Shown here: piece after piece, positions 1 to 11,883 of the stretch
Layout: the number at the start of each line of letters is the position of its first letter
How positions within the stretch are numbered: the stretch's first letter is position 1
Assembly: GCA_022559845.1 (NCBI GenBank)
Contig: CM040126.1
Span: 124,224,886-124,288,885 of the forward strand
Direction: 5' to 3'
Source of the DNA: Amorphophallus konjac
Lineage: Eukaryota; Streptophyta; Magnoliopsida; Alismatales; Araceae
DNA: 64,000 nt
Made by a program: the position numbers and the translations under genes
The notes under the pieces: generated by a model
What the model was told of the DNA's origin: nothing
The model's input: the letters and a program-made list of their open reading frames with translations, nothing else
Databases searched by the model: none

Positions 1-590
1 TTCCTTTGATAGCCAAACATCCCCTTAAGAACTTGAGACTTGATGCATGACTCAAGTGTGAATCCAAGCATTGAGTTCATGTGACTAGTTTGATAACCCC
101 CTCTCAATGTGTGCATGATTATGAATTGATCCGAAAAAGTTCTAATGCCATATGCAGTAATGGATGTGATGAAGACAAGAGAATTGTAATGCATTATGGC
201 ATGAGTTCACAAGGATGAGTTTTGACATGACAGGATTTGAAGGTGTATGCAAACTCAAGTAGTGAAATCATGATTTGACGAATCTTTATCTTCCCCTTTA
301 ACAAGATGCTATATGACAAGTGATATACTCAAGGATATACAACTAGTCATGAATGACATTCATATACACCATATGCATTATCACATAAGATTCAGCACAA
401 GTCAACACAAGACATAGCACCTTTTCTAGATAAGTGAGAGGGATATCACATGAGTATTCATATTCCATTTTTTTTATTTTTCTTTTGTCCTGACTTATGC
501 CACTTGGCCCGTGTGCCTTACCTTTTTGATTGAAAATAGATTTCATACTTTACACTTCATGGCACACCTGTAAAATAGATATCTTATTTG
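1..590. other. left-edge sequence of unknown content, where Copia-1 pol would be expected
   Basis: No domain or long reading frame is convincing here. On the minus strand this stretch follows directly after the Copia-1 gag C-terminus (WVPK-type motif near 600), where the aspartic protease of a Sirevirus-like element should begin. Only a QVC-like scrap is seen near 565-575 before the similarity to the other two Copia elements in this window stops. It is either a replaced or deleted pol region or later inserted DNA; the window edge prevents a decision. Confidence 0.5.
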
Positions 591-595
591 ACAAT

Positions 596-2321
596 CTTAG
601 GTACCCAAATCCTTTTGGGTCCTTGTGGGTTAGCAACAACATTGGCATGTAATTTCTAATTTTTAACAACATTCAAATCACCATCTTTCACAAGAAAATA
701 ATCATGCTTAACATTTCCTGATTTGCCAAAGTGGTGGGGGGAAACACGTGACATTACAATTTTCTTTCTCATTGGCTCTACTAGTTTGTGTATGTGAGCA
801 TGACGTGTTGAGTGAAAACTCTTTTTCTTCATGAGTAACCAGCAGTGTGACTTTGTGTGACCTCTTTTACCACATTGATTACAATGCATGGAAGGTTTTG
901 TGGTAAATGATTGCTTTAAATTTTTCAGACCAGCTTGATTTCTACATGCTCTCAAGTCATCATCTTTCATAATGAAACAATTATGTATGGCATGTCCATG
1001 TCTTCCACAGTAAAAGCATAAGAGTTTCTTCATCAAGGATGTGTGTGTATGTCAGAATTATGCTTAACATGCATAGTGATACTAGCAGCATTTTTGAATT
1101 TTTGATACAAGGTGATTTTCTGATTTTTGTTTTCTTTTTGAATCTTTTGGACATTCACACTGTTTTTCGAATCTGGTAGAGTTCTTGACATGGTGTGTTG
1201 CTGGGAGTGAGATGTGGAGGTGCTGGGTGCACAGGTGGTATGAACAAATGAAGTATGTAGTTTACTTTCAAATTTCTTTTTGTTCACAGGATTAAACCCC
1301 AGCCCTTCTCTTTAAAAGTTCACTTTCATTCCCAACAATTTGTCCAAATTTTCTTGACCATTCATAAATCTAGATAATGAAGCATTCAAATCAAGGATTT
1401 CCTTTTCAAGTGATGAAATGTGCAATTCATAGGAAGCCATCTCATTTTCACACGAATTGACTTGTTCATGTAAAGTAACATTGATGATTTTATGACTTTC
1501 AATTTCTTGCAACAAGGCATGCACTCTTTCAGATTCATCAACATTAACAGATTTTCCTTTTTCAAAAGTAAGTAATTTTTCAGAAATGGCCCTATTCAAT
1601 TCCTTCAGTTTCTCATTTTCTTTTTCAAGTTTCTTATCATGAACAAATTCAGTCTGACCATTGTCCATTGAACTTATTCTCTCTCTCAGCTCTTTATTTT
1701 CATTTCTCAAGGAAGAAATTTAATCTTTATGGAATTCAATGTCAAACACATGAGCATCAATCAATTCCACTAAATGTGAGCATTTTTTACAAGAGGAATT
1801 ACAATTATTTTGTTCAGTATTCATTTTCAATTTTTTGTTTTCTGATTTTACCTTCTTGTATTTATCAGCAAGATCATCATATGCAATCAACAATTTTTCA
1901 TAGCTAAATTCATCTTCATTATTAGAATCAGAATTTACCTTTGAACTTGATCCAATTTGCTGATCACTCGCTTGATCACTCGTGCCCGCCACAAGGCATT
2001 GGTCTTCATGCTCTTCTTGAAACCGGTTAAGCCATCCAATATATCCTTTGCGGATCTGCAATAGGAGATAAAAGAAAAATGATTAGAATTAACTGCTGCA
2101 GAAAGCAACTTTAAAACCAAACAATTTTGATCATGTTTAAGCTTATGGTTTGCAGTCCAGACTGTTTTATCTTTAGGCAATTCATAGGGACCATGTGAGA
2201 TAAGATTCCATAGCTTAGGATCGTATGAATTGACTAGACTGAACATTCTTCCTAACCACAAATCAAAATTAGAACCATCAAACACCGGTGGAGAATTCAG
2301 GGTGTACATGTTGGTAGTCAT
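596..2321 (-). pseudogene. gag: Copia-1 gag (broken)
   Basis: Gag forms the virus-like particle and packages element RNA. The likely start is at 2321. The first 40 residues contain PPVFDGSNFDLWLGRM, the Copia gag N-terminal pattern that also begins Copia-2 and Copia-3 gag. It is followed by a Lys/Glu-rich coiled coil (about 2060-1312). Two CX2CX4HX4C zinc knuckles (CFYCGRHGHAIHNC and CNQCGKRGHTKSHC) lie between about 1030 and 850. The C-terminus is a WVPK-type motif near 600. The reading frame is split at least three times (near 1935-2061, 1710-1720 and 1287-1312), so no full-length product is expected. Identification rests on family motifs and on order relative to the PBS and LTR. Confidence 0.8.
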
Positions 2322-2369
2322 TGATCTGGATCTCTATAGATCGTTAGATCTACGAAAAATCAAACCTTA

Positions 2370-2381
2370 GCTCTGATACCA
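2370..2381 (-). other. primer binding site of Copia-1 (initiator-Met tRNA)
   Basis: The minus strand reads TGGTATCAGAGC, complementary to the 3' end of plant initiator-Met tRNA. It lies 2 bases inside the LTR boundary at 2384. It fixes the element as minus-strand and the LTR to its right as the 5' LTR. Confidence 0.9.
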
Positions 2382-2879
2382 ATTGAAGTCCCGCGATCAA
2401 TGACACCCAAGAGGGGGGTGAATTGGGTGTTTTCAAATTTTAAGAAAACTTTTGGCCTTTTTAAAGAATGTGATAAAATACTAACTAGAAGGTTGAAATC
2501 TATTTAACAATGAGTTAGGATACAACATATATTAACGTTCACACAGAATGGAGGTAGGAGAAATGATCCAAACCACACAATCAAACCATAATGCAAGGCG
2601 ATTTTTAAGGTGGTTTGGATGCAACGGCGGAAATCCTACGTCCACCCCTCACCAAACCCGGTGAGACTTCACTCGGGGATAAATCCCCAAACGGAGACGA
2701 CGCTCCAACCACACATGCAGGACGACGCCTGCCCACACACACGGGAATGCTCCCCAACACACACATAGACATGCACGGAGACGAGGTCTCCAACACGATC
2801 CAACAACTAGATCAGCAAGACAAACACACGCTGCGACAGATGCAGCACTCCACACACTAAAATGACCGGATCTAGATAT

Positions 2880-3002
2880 ATCCACACACACACACACACA
2901 CACGTAGATTTAAGAAGACCTACGCACACACACGAATGAAACACGATAACCACACACAACCACGGATCCAAAATGATCCACACACACACACACACACACA
3001 CA
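2880..3002. repeat. CA-rich microsatellite in Copia-1 LTR
   Basis: Several (CA)n runs (2881-2902 and 2979-3002) with degenerate CACACA between them. Open frames made of Val/Cys or Thr/His repeats here are artefacts of the microsatellite. Confidence 0.9.
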
Positions 3003-3596
3003 AGTGTTTACAGTTTATAAGGAACATAAATATAAAACCTAAAACATAAAGACCATGAGGCATAGTTTAGATAACTCCTGATTTGGCTCCCCCTGAGTGT
3101 ATGATGTGGAACTTGAATGATGCTTCATTCTTCATTTGAATGGCTATAGATGGAGCTTGAGAAGCTTGAGAAAGGATGAAGAGATCTTCCGCGGATTTAC
3201 TGTTCACGCAGCTACACTTGTTCTTCCTTCTTCCTTGGACAACTTCTTCGATCTTCTTTGAAGGCCTTGCTTGCTTCTTCACTTCATAAGTGCTTATTGG
3301 CTTCAGATGTACCTTGAATGGGTTAGAGATGGATGAAGATCTTGCTGCACGAGGTACTGTTCACGGCTACAGTACTCTTCCTTCTTCACTTGGACAGCCT
3401 CCCCTTGATCTCTTCTTGGTTGATTAGGGTTTATGACCCTTTAGGTTGGTTTTATACCTCTTGGATAGTCAAGAGGCATTCCCCAGAGCAGATCCACGAA
3501 TTATGGCTTAATTGGGGTTATTTGGATTAAACAAATGGGAAGAAAGACCTCTCCACGCGCTTGAAATATAAAGTCAAAAATGAGGGCTTCGGGGCT

Positions 3597-3765
3597 GCCG
3601 GTCGACCGGCGACACTGGGTCGGTCGACCGGAAATCTGTAGAATAGAACATTTTCAGTTCTGGCAAAACCGGTCGATCGACCCTTTGGTGGCGGTCGACC
3701 GAAAGTCTGCAAAATTCCATCTTTTTGATTCTGTCAATTCTGGTCGACCGGCCATGGTGTGTTGG
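3597..3765. repeat. GGTCGACCG palindrome array, Copia-1 U3
   Basis: Three successive units about 75 bp apart carry GGTCGACCG-type palindromes separated by short linkers: 3600-3631, 3671-3701 and 3751-3775 (the last one decayed). The spacers are similar to each other (CTGTAGAATAGAACATTTTCAG versus CTGCAAAATTCCATC), so this is a degenerate tandem repeat. It lies upstream of the LTR TATA box, an enhancer-like position. Confidence 0.75.
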
Positions 3766-4388
3766 TTGACTGAAATGACCCATACCTGCAAAAATGAAGT
3801 GTTAACCCACAGAAACATACCCATAAGTCAAGATTTTCATCTCCTCATCAATTCTATGCATTTTGGGTTTGATTTAACTTAGTTTATACATTTGGAAAGC
3901 TTAAACCATTTTAGCATTTGTCATTGATTTGAATGAGGAACTATGCATTCACATGAAACCAAGCCATGCAACCATCGTGCACCTTAAATGTCATGGATCA
4001 GGTGTATCAAGGAGTGTATAACAGGGTAAGAGCCTTACCAATGGTTCTTAACAGTACATGACATATACCACATGTTTTGGATTGTAGAAGAGCAAGGTGC
4101 TTATCTACACGTTTGGTTTACCAAGCGATTGTCTTGAGATGATCCTACAAGTCAAAATAGTCAAGGTTAATACATCATGAATTGTAATGGACTTGGTTCC
4201 TTCTTGTAGAAACAATATTCTCAACCAAGGGTCAAGACCCTCAAAAGCTCATTTGTCATCTCAACCATATTTCAACAACATGAATGCATACAGTCATCAG
4301 GAACAATGCAATCATTCAATCATTAAGTTTAGTTATCATCAGAAGCATAATAATCAGTTTGGCTATCATCAAAAAATATAACACAACA

Positions 4389-4565
4389 GAGGAAACAGTC
4401 TGACACCTGACCGCCCTCTCCAAACCCATGAAGTGGCGGTCCTGGCCTGACCACCACTATGAAGTGGCGGTCAGTCGCGAGACCACTTTTTCAAACCAAC
4501 ATAACGGGACAAGTGGCGGTCCCCAGAAGACCGCCTTATCAAGTGGCGGTTTCTGGTACGACGGT
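4389..4565. repeat. GCGGTC/GACCGC palindrome array (Gypsy-1 LTR, left copy)
   Basis: Units such as CGGTCCTGGCCTGACC, GGCGGTCAGTCGCGAGACC and GGCGGTCCCCAGAAGACCGCC are each preceded by AAGTG. The arms are constant and the loops of 6-9 bases vary. The same array occurs in the right LTR copy from 34985. Confidence 0.85.
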
Positions 4566-5372
4566 CTCTTGCTTCGAGCCCAAAAATGGCGAACACTGCG
4601 AAAACCCCATTCCACGTCTTGTTCACACCCATGTGAAGGGGAAAACAAGGGGAAACAATTCCCTAACCTCTCTAGCACCGAGACGACCCATTTAAACCCC
4701 AAAAATGAGATCAAAATGTGAAATCTGGCTCACACCCCAAAATCACACATTTTAACCCCGGCGGGAAAATAAACCCTCTCGGCTCGCCTCGGGCTACCAA
4801 ACTTGTGGAAAATGAAGTACATGGGTTAAGGATCCGTCCCCCTACCTCCACCGAAGATTCCTTGCACCGAGGATGCCGATCAGCCAATAAAATACTGCAC
4901 GAACCACCGCGGCGCCCCGACTCGCGGCCAAACTTCACCGCACCTCCACCGCCTCGATCCTCATCCCATCCGCTCTCGCTCCTCACCCGCATCGCCTCCG
5001 CATCGCCCCCGCCTCGCTCCGTCGGCCGTCGGAGAAGAGAGGGAGAAAGAGAGAGCGTGAGAGAAGGGAGAGGGAGAGAGTGAGAAATGAGAGATGGGGA
5101 GAGAGAAAGGGGTTGGTTTATATAGAAAATCTAAAATTTCTAGAAAATACCAAAATAGAAAAAAAAATAGTCCCCACGATCCTCGAAAAACACACAGCGC
5201 CCTGGTAATATCCCAGAGTTGGAGAACGCAACAGTTCGCCCTACACGGGATTCCGAAGGCTCGATAGGTAAAAACACGCGTAAACCGCAAAACTCAATTC
5301 GGGACCCACAAAAGTGATCCGAAACCCACGGATCCTGATCCGAACAATATCTAAAAATTCCAGGGCGTTACA
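4389..5372 (-). repeat. Gypsy-1 3' LTR, promoter-to-U3 part
   Basis: Matches 35157-36144 at high similarity. It ends GGGCGTTACA at 5372 (minus-strand start TGTAACGCCC). A minus-strand TATA box, TATATAAACC at 5115-5124, sits beside a GA-rich tract (5036-5100). Palindromes of the GCGGTC/GACCGC type fill 4389-4565. The left end is not a natural LTR end: it is the Copia-1 insertion point. Confidence 0.85.
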
Positions 5373-8300
5373 GCCCCCCCCCCCCTTAAAGAAATTTCAT
5401 CCTCGAAATTCAGGACAAGCGCCAAGTCACAGGGGGAGAACACCTTAACCAACTGACAACGCTGTCAGAGCCCCAACATAGAAAATGTCGATTCTCACGG
5501 AAACACAGTTCCTGAGGGACACGACCATACCTTGATTACGAACGACGCTTTGCTCACAACCCAGCACACATCGATCATCAGAGCAGGCATAGCACAGAAG
5601 GAAACAAGTCTGGCATCGCCTCAGTCACATCGGGAATCCAACCACGGCATCACTGCCACCATCTCGCTTATCGAGGAAATGCACTCCTCGTTACGAGAAT
5701 CAGCCATTGATCAGAACCACACACCCGCTGACAATCTCATGCCCTGCACCATGGGCAACCAACACTGAGCTTTGACCAGCTCACGTAGTCATTCCAACCG
5801 ACTGCCGCACAACTGTCGGCTCCACACCAGAAACCATCTCACACCTGGCAAGCCGAAAGTCCTATAATAGCACTGGACCAGCTCTGCCAGAACTCAAACT
5901 TCGATAAAGCCCAGATCCCATCTGGGAAAATGCACATCATGGAAACAGCCACCAAAGGCCTCGCTTGCACATGGCTCTCGCCATTCTCGACTCGCTACAA
6001 CTAGCATCTTCTATATGTGAAAAGACCATCCGCTGGTCAACATTCCAAATCTCGGTAGGCCATCCGCTGATTCTCCCACAGACCATCCCTACATCTCGAG
6101 TTGATCCTCACTCAGACACCACATCCGATCTCGAGCCTCACGCCAACTCTACCCTCCTAGGGGAGCAGGGCGAAACCAAACGATGAGATTTCACAATCCT
6201 CGATCCACACAGCACTTGACTCAGACTTACAAACAAAATCCTCCCATGTTGGTCACAGACCAAAGACCACCATCCAACGGCAACATCCCTCAAGGGACCA
6301 CCATACGCAGGCATCGTCCGATTGCTACCCAATCACAACTCATCTTAATTACTCCAAGTGGACGCCTGCCGATCCTGATTTCACTCTTACCATAGAGCCA
6401 CGGGGCACAACCTTAGCCATTCACGGCACACAACTCCAACGCAACCAAGTGCCACTTGCTATAACAGTAACCTGGTCAACGACGCCGCGACCAATGCACA
6501 CGGGTCCCCAGACAATGCACATCTTTCCATGGTCGACCACTCGGTCAACCTTACTAGCCTCTCATGGCCACCAACTAGGACCCATAATCTCTTAGAGATC
6601 ACTTCTCCAGAACACGATCTCATCCAAGGACACAACTTCCAACACGAGTCGAGCACCAAGCCACCGACTCTGACCAACACGTCCTCGACCTCCGTCAGGC
6701 GATATCTCTAAAACCCTATCCAGGTCTAACCTCAACGCTTGACACGGCTTCCAACACACGAATAGGGTACTCATGCGGCGCACTTGCCAACATATTTCCT
6801 CAATTTATCCATCCTGCCAGTGCCACAAATCACAATATCACGAGCAATGGCATGGCAACAACATGTCTCATACCGAGGAACCAATCCTCCGACACTTTAC
6901 ACATTCTCGGGAATCCGCCCGTAGCAACCAACGCTACGATCCCAAACCTATGGGTTATGGGCCCACCAGGCTTTCGTTGCGCACTCTGATCCACGTGCAC
7001 AACCACCATAACGACAATTCGGGATCCTCCATCCCGACAATCCTAAAGTCGGCTGGCTAACTCTGGGAAAACAGGGTGAGGAAAACTCCATTACCTCGAA
7101 CCCAGAGCACAGATCCTCTCTCTTAATCTGGCAATCCTTTGCAACTCCGCAGGCTCCGATCCGCAACACATCAGAAATCACGATACCAGCCACAAACCTC
7201 GTGGACACCGCCCCACTAGCACTTATCTTTCCAGAAAAGCGCCAATGCACCCTTACACATCAGGGGAGAGGCAATGCTTCTCACAGGCAACCACCTTGCC
7301 AAAACACAGGACGCATCTTGCATGGACAATAATGGCGCTCATGAAGGGGCCAACCAATCCGAATGCATGATGCAAGACGACGAAGCTTGGCAAAACGTGA
7401 TCTTCTCCAACCAAGGGAAAAACTCAATATACCACCGACCAACGGAAGATCTCCGCACCAGGCCTGACCTCGAGCCTCACGCATGCTGGGAACCGCACCT
7501 TCCAACATCTAGAAAAATCATTACCACCGTCAGGTCAGCTCTTCCGATAACACTCGCCAAGTGTTTTGTCAGATCGTACTCAGAGCATCTCTCGATGCAC
7601 CACCATTGCAATTCCTTAAACTGTGACATGCCACGCCTCGAGCACTGACTCTACGGATCACCAGCCAGATGCTCCTCTCTAACGCCTACCTCTGATCTCG
7701 TAGACATTCACGCGCTAAAACGCTTACCGAGGGGCGAAGAAACCATAAAAGGTGCCAGCCTCCAAGGCCGCTACAGCCCTAGGCACTGGACATCATTCCC
7801 TCAAATCTGTCCAAGCTAATACCAATCTGCTCCAGAGCTGCCCCCGCGTAGACCGCTACACCAAGAGCCACAACACGAACCATGATCGGCAACCACCAAT
7901 GCTCATCCTCAAGTCCCGAACTCACCGCGAAACCTTTCACATCTTAAGCCAAATCCAGGGTGAGCACAACCCATTCACACGTAGCAGCGCAGGAGCAAGA
8001 ACTTACTCAGACAACTCTGCCCAATGCTACCTTGAAATCCGTAAAAATAATCGAGACCGACCTGTCATTTTTGATACCACAGAGCACGACAAGAACATTG
8101 GCTCGACAATCAGTAGCTCAATAGAAGATCCACCGCTCATCCGAGCACAATTCTCGACCAGAGCACCTGCTCTGCCACCTCAAACCATAATCTCGACACC
8201 TCAGAGGCTGGATAAATCTCAAGTTGGAGTGGCCAAACACTATAACAGCTCCCTCAGAGCATGCTCATGGCCACTTAATCACGAACAATCCTTGTCAGCC

Positions 8301-8406
8301 ACCTGACCTTATTGTAGATTCCTCGAATGCAGCACCGTAGATCCGCTCCTGCCGGCAACCTCTACCCAACACAGCATCACGGAGGGCTCGGAAGGGCTAA
8401 AAGGAG
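5373..8406 (-). other. Gypsy-1 internal region, no coding evidence
   Basis: The minus-strand polypurine tract is the run of C on the plus strand at 5373-5386. From there to about 8406 the plus strand is strongly C- and A-rich and G-poor. Open frames of up to 184 codons exist but contain no gag, protease, reverse transcriptase, RNase H or integrase motif on either strand; the longest (7752-8306) looks like a composition effect. No TGGTATCAGAGC primer site was found near the right end, so the inner boundary of the 5' LTR (possibly TGTAGTGG at 8407) is a guess. Confidence 0.5.
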
Positions 8407-9439
8407 TGTAGTGGTACAAAGAAAAAGGAAATAAAGCAGGACAATTCAACAATTAACAGAAATAATTAAACAAGTATAACAGAGTCCAGTCCAACAGTAG
8501 TACAGTCAAAGGCAGAGATGTAGCAACCCTAATTTTTAAAACAATAGATTAAATTAATTAAATATATCATTTAGGTCAAATTTTGACTAATTTATAAAAA
8601 TATAGAAACATTATATGCTTATAGAAGATGAAATGCTTAAAAACATTGATAACTGGGCCGACCCCAAAATAAAATTTAACCAAGTCGAATTGAGGGTTTT
8701 AGGCTAAAATCAGAGCTTTGGGCAGATCAAGCTTAACCGATCAAATTCGAACTCAAATTGAGCCCAAATGAGCTCAATCCTGTCCCAAATTGAAGGCCCA
8801 CGTTAGGAGCCCTTTTCCCCTCAAGAATCTCACGAAAACCCTAAACCTGGCGGCTCAATTTCGAGGTAGTGGCAGCGTGACCCGGTCAAGCGTGAATATC
8901 GCACGCGTTCAACTTCACGGCTCTCTTCTATCCATATCTCATTCCTAGATTTGACCCTAGCTCTATAAAATGAAGCCTAACACTACCAAGAACCCTCATT
9001 TGCTGTGGTGGCCGTAGGCGTGTGCAATCGAGGACGGGAACGTCGAGTCTAGGTGAAGGTTTCATTTAGGGTTCCGGCGAGGTCGACTTCCTTTCTCATG
9101 ACTAAAGGTAGGTTTCTCTCAGGCTGAACCTATAATAAAATATGCCATCTTGTTCGTCCTTCCGTTCTCTTTCATTTGATACTAGTTTGCCCAATTTTAG
9201 TATACCATGTCAATCGAATTTGTTGTTTTACTCAGAGGTATATCCGAGAGGTTGCCTTCACTTTAAGTCCATCTTATGCTGGTTTGTCTTAGCCTAAACT
9301 CTAATTGAAGCATGCTATCTTAATTGACTTTGAATGCTCTTTCTAATGATACCATTTTGCCTAAATTTCGTTCACTATATTGAGCGCAATCGTCGTTTTA
9401 GTCTAGGTCTATAAGAGTTCGCCATCGGCGGATCTCAGT

Positions 9440-9641
9440 TTTAAAAACGGTCATACCAGTGACCACTTGATGAAGAAACGATCACGTGATAGACTGTCTC
9501 CTCACCCCGATTATCAAAAAAATATATTTTAATTGACACGTTCATGTATATTAACTAGTTTAATAATTATGAGATATTATTAACGCGCACTAGTAATCTG
9601 ACGCCTTCTCGTAGACGCGTTCAGACTCTTAAACACATCCG

Positions 9642-9715
<74 letters not shown>

Positions 9716-10600
9716 ATGGTTTTATAGTAGCGGTCTTCCTGAGACCGTCTTATGCTAGTTGCGGCCTGCATATGACCGTCTATTTCCTAATTTTTCTGGC
9801 ATGAAACCGGCTCATTTTCCTGCGTATTAGGCTTTGTTATACTGTTATATTGCATGCTGCTTAAGTTAAAAACACTACAGAACATGACCATTTAGGTTGC
9901 TGGAATAACAAGCTCTAATTTTTATCATTTCTTGTCTTTCTATCATTTGGAAAAAAAAGTAGAATGAATGGTCAAATTCATGGTTTAACTTGTAAATTTT
10001 TGGTACTATCCCTTTAATTGTAGTTTATAGCTTGTTACCTTCTTAAGATTATTTGAGGGTCGTGCCACTTTGGTGGTTTTGACTTATCGCGACACACGTT
10101 TTCTGCTGATTTCGAGCCATCAATTCTTGGGCATCGAATATCTCTTCGTCGGATATTCCTTCTACCAGACTAGGTGTTCATGTTTCGAGGCCTCCGTAAG
10201 ACTCCGCGAGCCTGGGATTCCCACTAGGACGCTGAGCAGGTTGTACCACCAAGTCCTGAACCCTCTGGAAGTCTATTTTGGCAGAACGAGGCCCTATCGA
10301 AGTTCTGTTGAAATTCTATCAGATTTATGAAAACGGTCCTTCTAAGACCGCCTCTTGTTGGTTGCGGTCTTGTCTAGACCGTATTCTTCTCGGAGCCATG
10401 TGGCAAATTTTTGAGTTGTCCTATGTCCCCGACGCCTTCATTTAAACACGTTCGGTCCCTCAGACACGTTCATTATTAGGACCAACTCGGTTTAGCCGAT
10501 TTGGGCAAACCCATTTTGGCAGCGGTCTCCCTGTGACCGTCTCTTTCTAGTGGCAGTCCATGGCCGACCATCTCTTCTCCCAGCAATCCGATCTTTTATG
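9440..10600. repeat. ACGGTC/GACCGT palindrome units in Gypsy-2 5' LTR
   Basis: Dyad units occur at about 9450-9480, 9733-9780 (GCGGTCTTCCTGAGACCGTC then GCGGCCTGCATATGACCGTC), 10333-10370 (two units) and 10520-10575 (two units). Spacers of the type CTCTTNCTAGTYG recur between paired units. The same positions are occupied in the 3' LTR (31290-32440). Confidence 0.85.
9643..9712. repeat. (AT)n microsatellite, about 35 repeats
   Basis: Pure AT dinucleotide run in the 5' LTR. The equivalent run in the 3' LTR (31527-31580) is about 27 repeats, so it changed length after insertion. Confidence 0.97.
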
Positions 10601-11689
10601 TTTTCCGTGATTATTGTGTGTCAGCCCAATCCAGCCTTTTATGGCTGCCATACCTCAAATTTGGCCTCTCTTTAGGTCGATTATGGGAATCACTTGGCCA
10701 TAAGCCCCTTTTTAAGTCATTTTTCCTAAATGACTCATTCCTTTGATTATGTGCTTATTATTTGAACTCCCATAAGAAATATATACTCCTACATGGAAAT
10801 GCCTTGATTACGTGGTTTGACCTTGGAACTCTTGGCCATTTATATAAGTGGCTGTCTAGATTGGGATCTTTGATTCAACCCTTCATTGCCAATGCATCAT
10901 AAGGGCCCAGTCTGGACATGGGAGGAGTACCCGAAAGTACTTGTATCCCGAAGATTTTATAATGACAAGGTGTGGCATTGCACCGAAGTGCATGACTAGC
11001 ATGTTAATCTACGACATTCTACGCCCCTCAACTACTTGAGAGTTGTTGCGTGACATGATGTGCGTGCCTAACTTGGCCAATTCTCATGGAAATTTTACAT
11101 GAAACCTCGTAGAAGATTCTTGTTATACTAGCACTTGTTCCTTAATTGAAATATATCTTTTCCTTCTCCTATCTATCATTTATCACCTGTTATATGTTTA
11201 TTATTGTTCATTTTATCTCATTTTTTCATACATGATGAAATGACTAATCACTTAAACTATGCTTGGTGATAGAGATATAAATTCCTACTGAGCTCTCGCT
11301 CACTCTGTTTTCCCCACCTTTTTAGGTAGCTCGAATGAGGAGATGCAAACAGATGGGGACGGGCGAGAGTGAAGACGGGAGCGAGCCAGTTAGCATCGGT
11401 CATGTCCATCTTTAGAGTTGATGTAGTCACTTTAGCAGTGGTTGTATTGAGTCGTAGTAGGACTTATGTTCTCTTTGTTTTTATGTCAATTGATGAATGA
11501 GTTAGTAAAGTCCACAAGATGTCGGGTGTAATAAGCACTTTCCATTTCTATTATAAATAAAATTTTAGTTATTTGCATTTAATTGTTGGTATTTGAATGT
11601 ATGGTCTCTTGTGGCAATGTATGCTCTGATTGACATGAATGTTATAACTGCTACATTTCGATTTTCCGCACCGGGGCATGACAGTTTTG

Positions 11690-11701
11690 TGGTATCAGAG
11701 C
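11690..11701 (+). other. primer binding site of Gypsy-2
   Basis: TGGTATCAGAGC, six bases after the LTR end at 11683, spacer GTTTTG. Initiator-Met tRNA type, the usual arrangement in Tekay-like elements. Confidence 0.95.
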
Positions 11702-11883
11702 CTAGGTTTTCTTTAGACCCTAGGTTTCTAGAGGTGTCTTAGAACCCGTGACATTGGTAAAGTCTAGAGTCCCACCAGTGAGATGGTGTAGAGACTCGAG
11801 TTAAGTTAATTAACAAACTCTAAAAAAATGAATTCGGTAGAACGTTCTTAATTATTCTCTCTACGTTGTAGGAATTCCTCACA

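Larger units (their letters stand above)
1..4388 (-). mobile_element. Copia-1: 5' portion of a Sirevirus-like Ty1/Copia retrotransposon
   Basis: Minus-strand element cut by the window edge. Order on the minus strand: 5' LTR (4388 to 2384), initiator-Met primer site, then gag with coiled coil and two zinc knuckles. The LTR outer end reads ACACAACA on the plus strand, matching the TGTTGTG start of the Copia-2 LTR. Immediately outside, from 4389, sequence matches 35157 onward in the other LTR of Gypsy-1. Copia-1 is therefore inserted inside the Gypsy-1 3' LTR, between two palindromic units. Its expected 5-bp target duplication (GAGGA or overlapping) lies beyond the left edge. No protease, integrase or reverse transcriptase is seen. 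Confidence 0.8.
2384..4388 (-). repeat. Copia-1 5' LTR
   Basis: About 2.0 kb, TG...CA bounded on the plus strand. The inner end adjoins the PBS; the outer end ACAACA is exactly where Gypsy-1 LTR similarity resumes. A minus-strand TATA box (GGTATAAAACC at 3448-3458) marks the likely promoter. U3 is to its right and holds three pairs of GGTCGACCG palindromes. The segment near 2400-2460 (GAGGGGGGTGAATTGGGTG) corresponds to the GAGGGGGGTGAATA of the Copia-2 LTR, a family-level U5 block. No second LTR copy is in the window. Confidence 0.8.
8519..11683 (+). repeat. Gypsy-2 5' LTR
   Basis: Begins TGTAGCAACC and ends GGGGCATGACA. TATA box TATAAAA at 8964-8970 places transcription start near 9000, so R/U5 is unusually long (over 2.6 kb). 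Downstream of the TATA lie the palindrome array (9440-10600), an (AT)35 tract, and a block around 10880-11000 and 10180-10260 that resembles the reverse complement of Gypsy-3 and Gypsy-4 LTRs. It keeps about 120 bp near 10740-10860 that the 3' LTR lacks; that segment resembles the Gypsy-3 LTR, so the 3' LTR has the deletion. Confidence 0.92.

Noticed and set aside
2605..3001. Val/Cys-rich open frames
   Set aside because: Microsatellite (CA)n translations inside the Copia-1 LTR.
7752..8306. 184-codon open frame as a gene
   Set aside because: Low-G composition of the strand produces several overlapping long frames; no domain, no codon or neighbour support.
9580..9771. Tyr/Ile repeat open frame, and the similar one at 37662-37903
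   Set aside because: Translation of (AT)n and (GT)n microsatellites.
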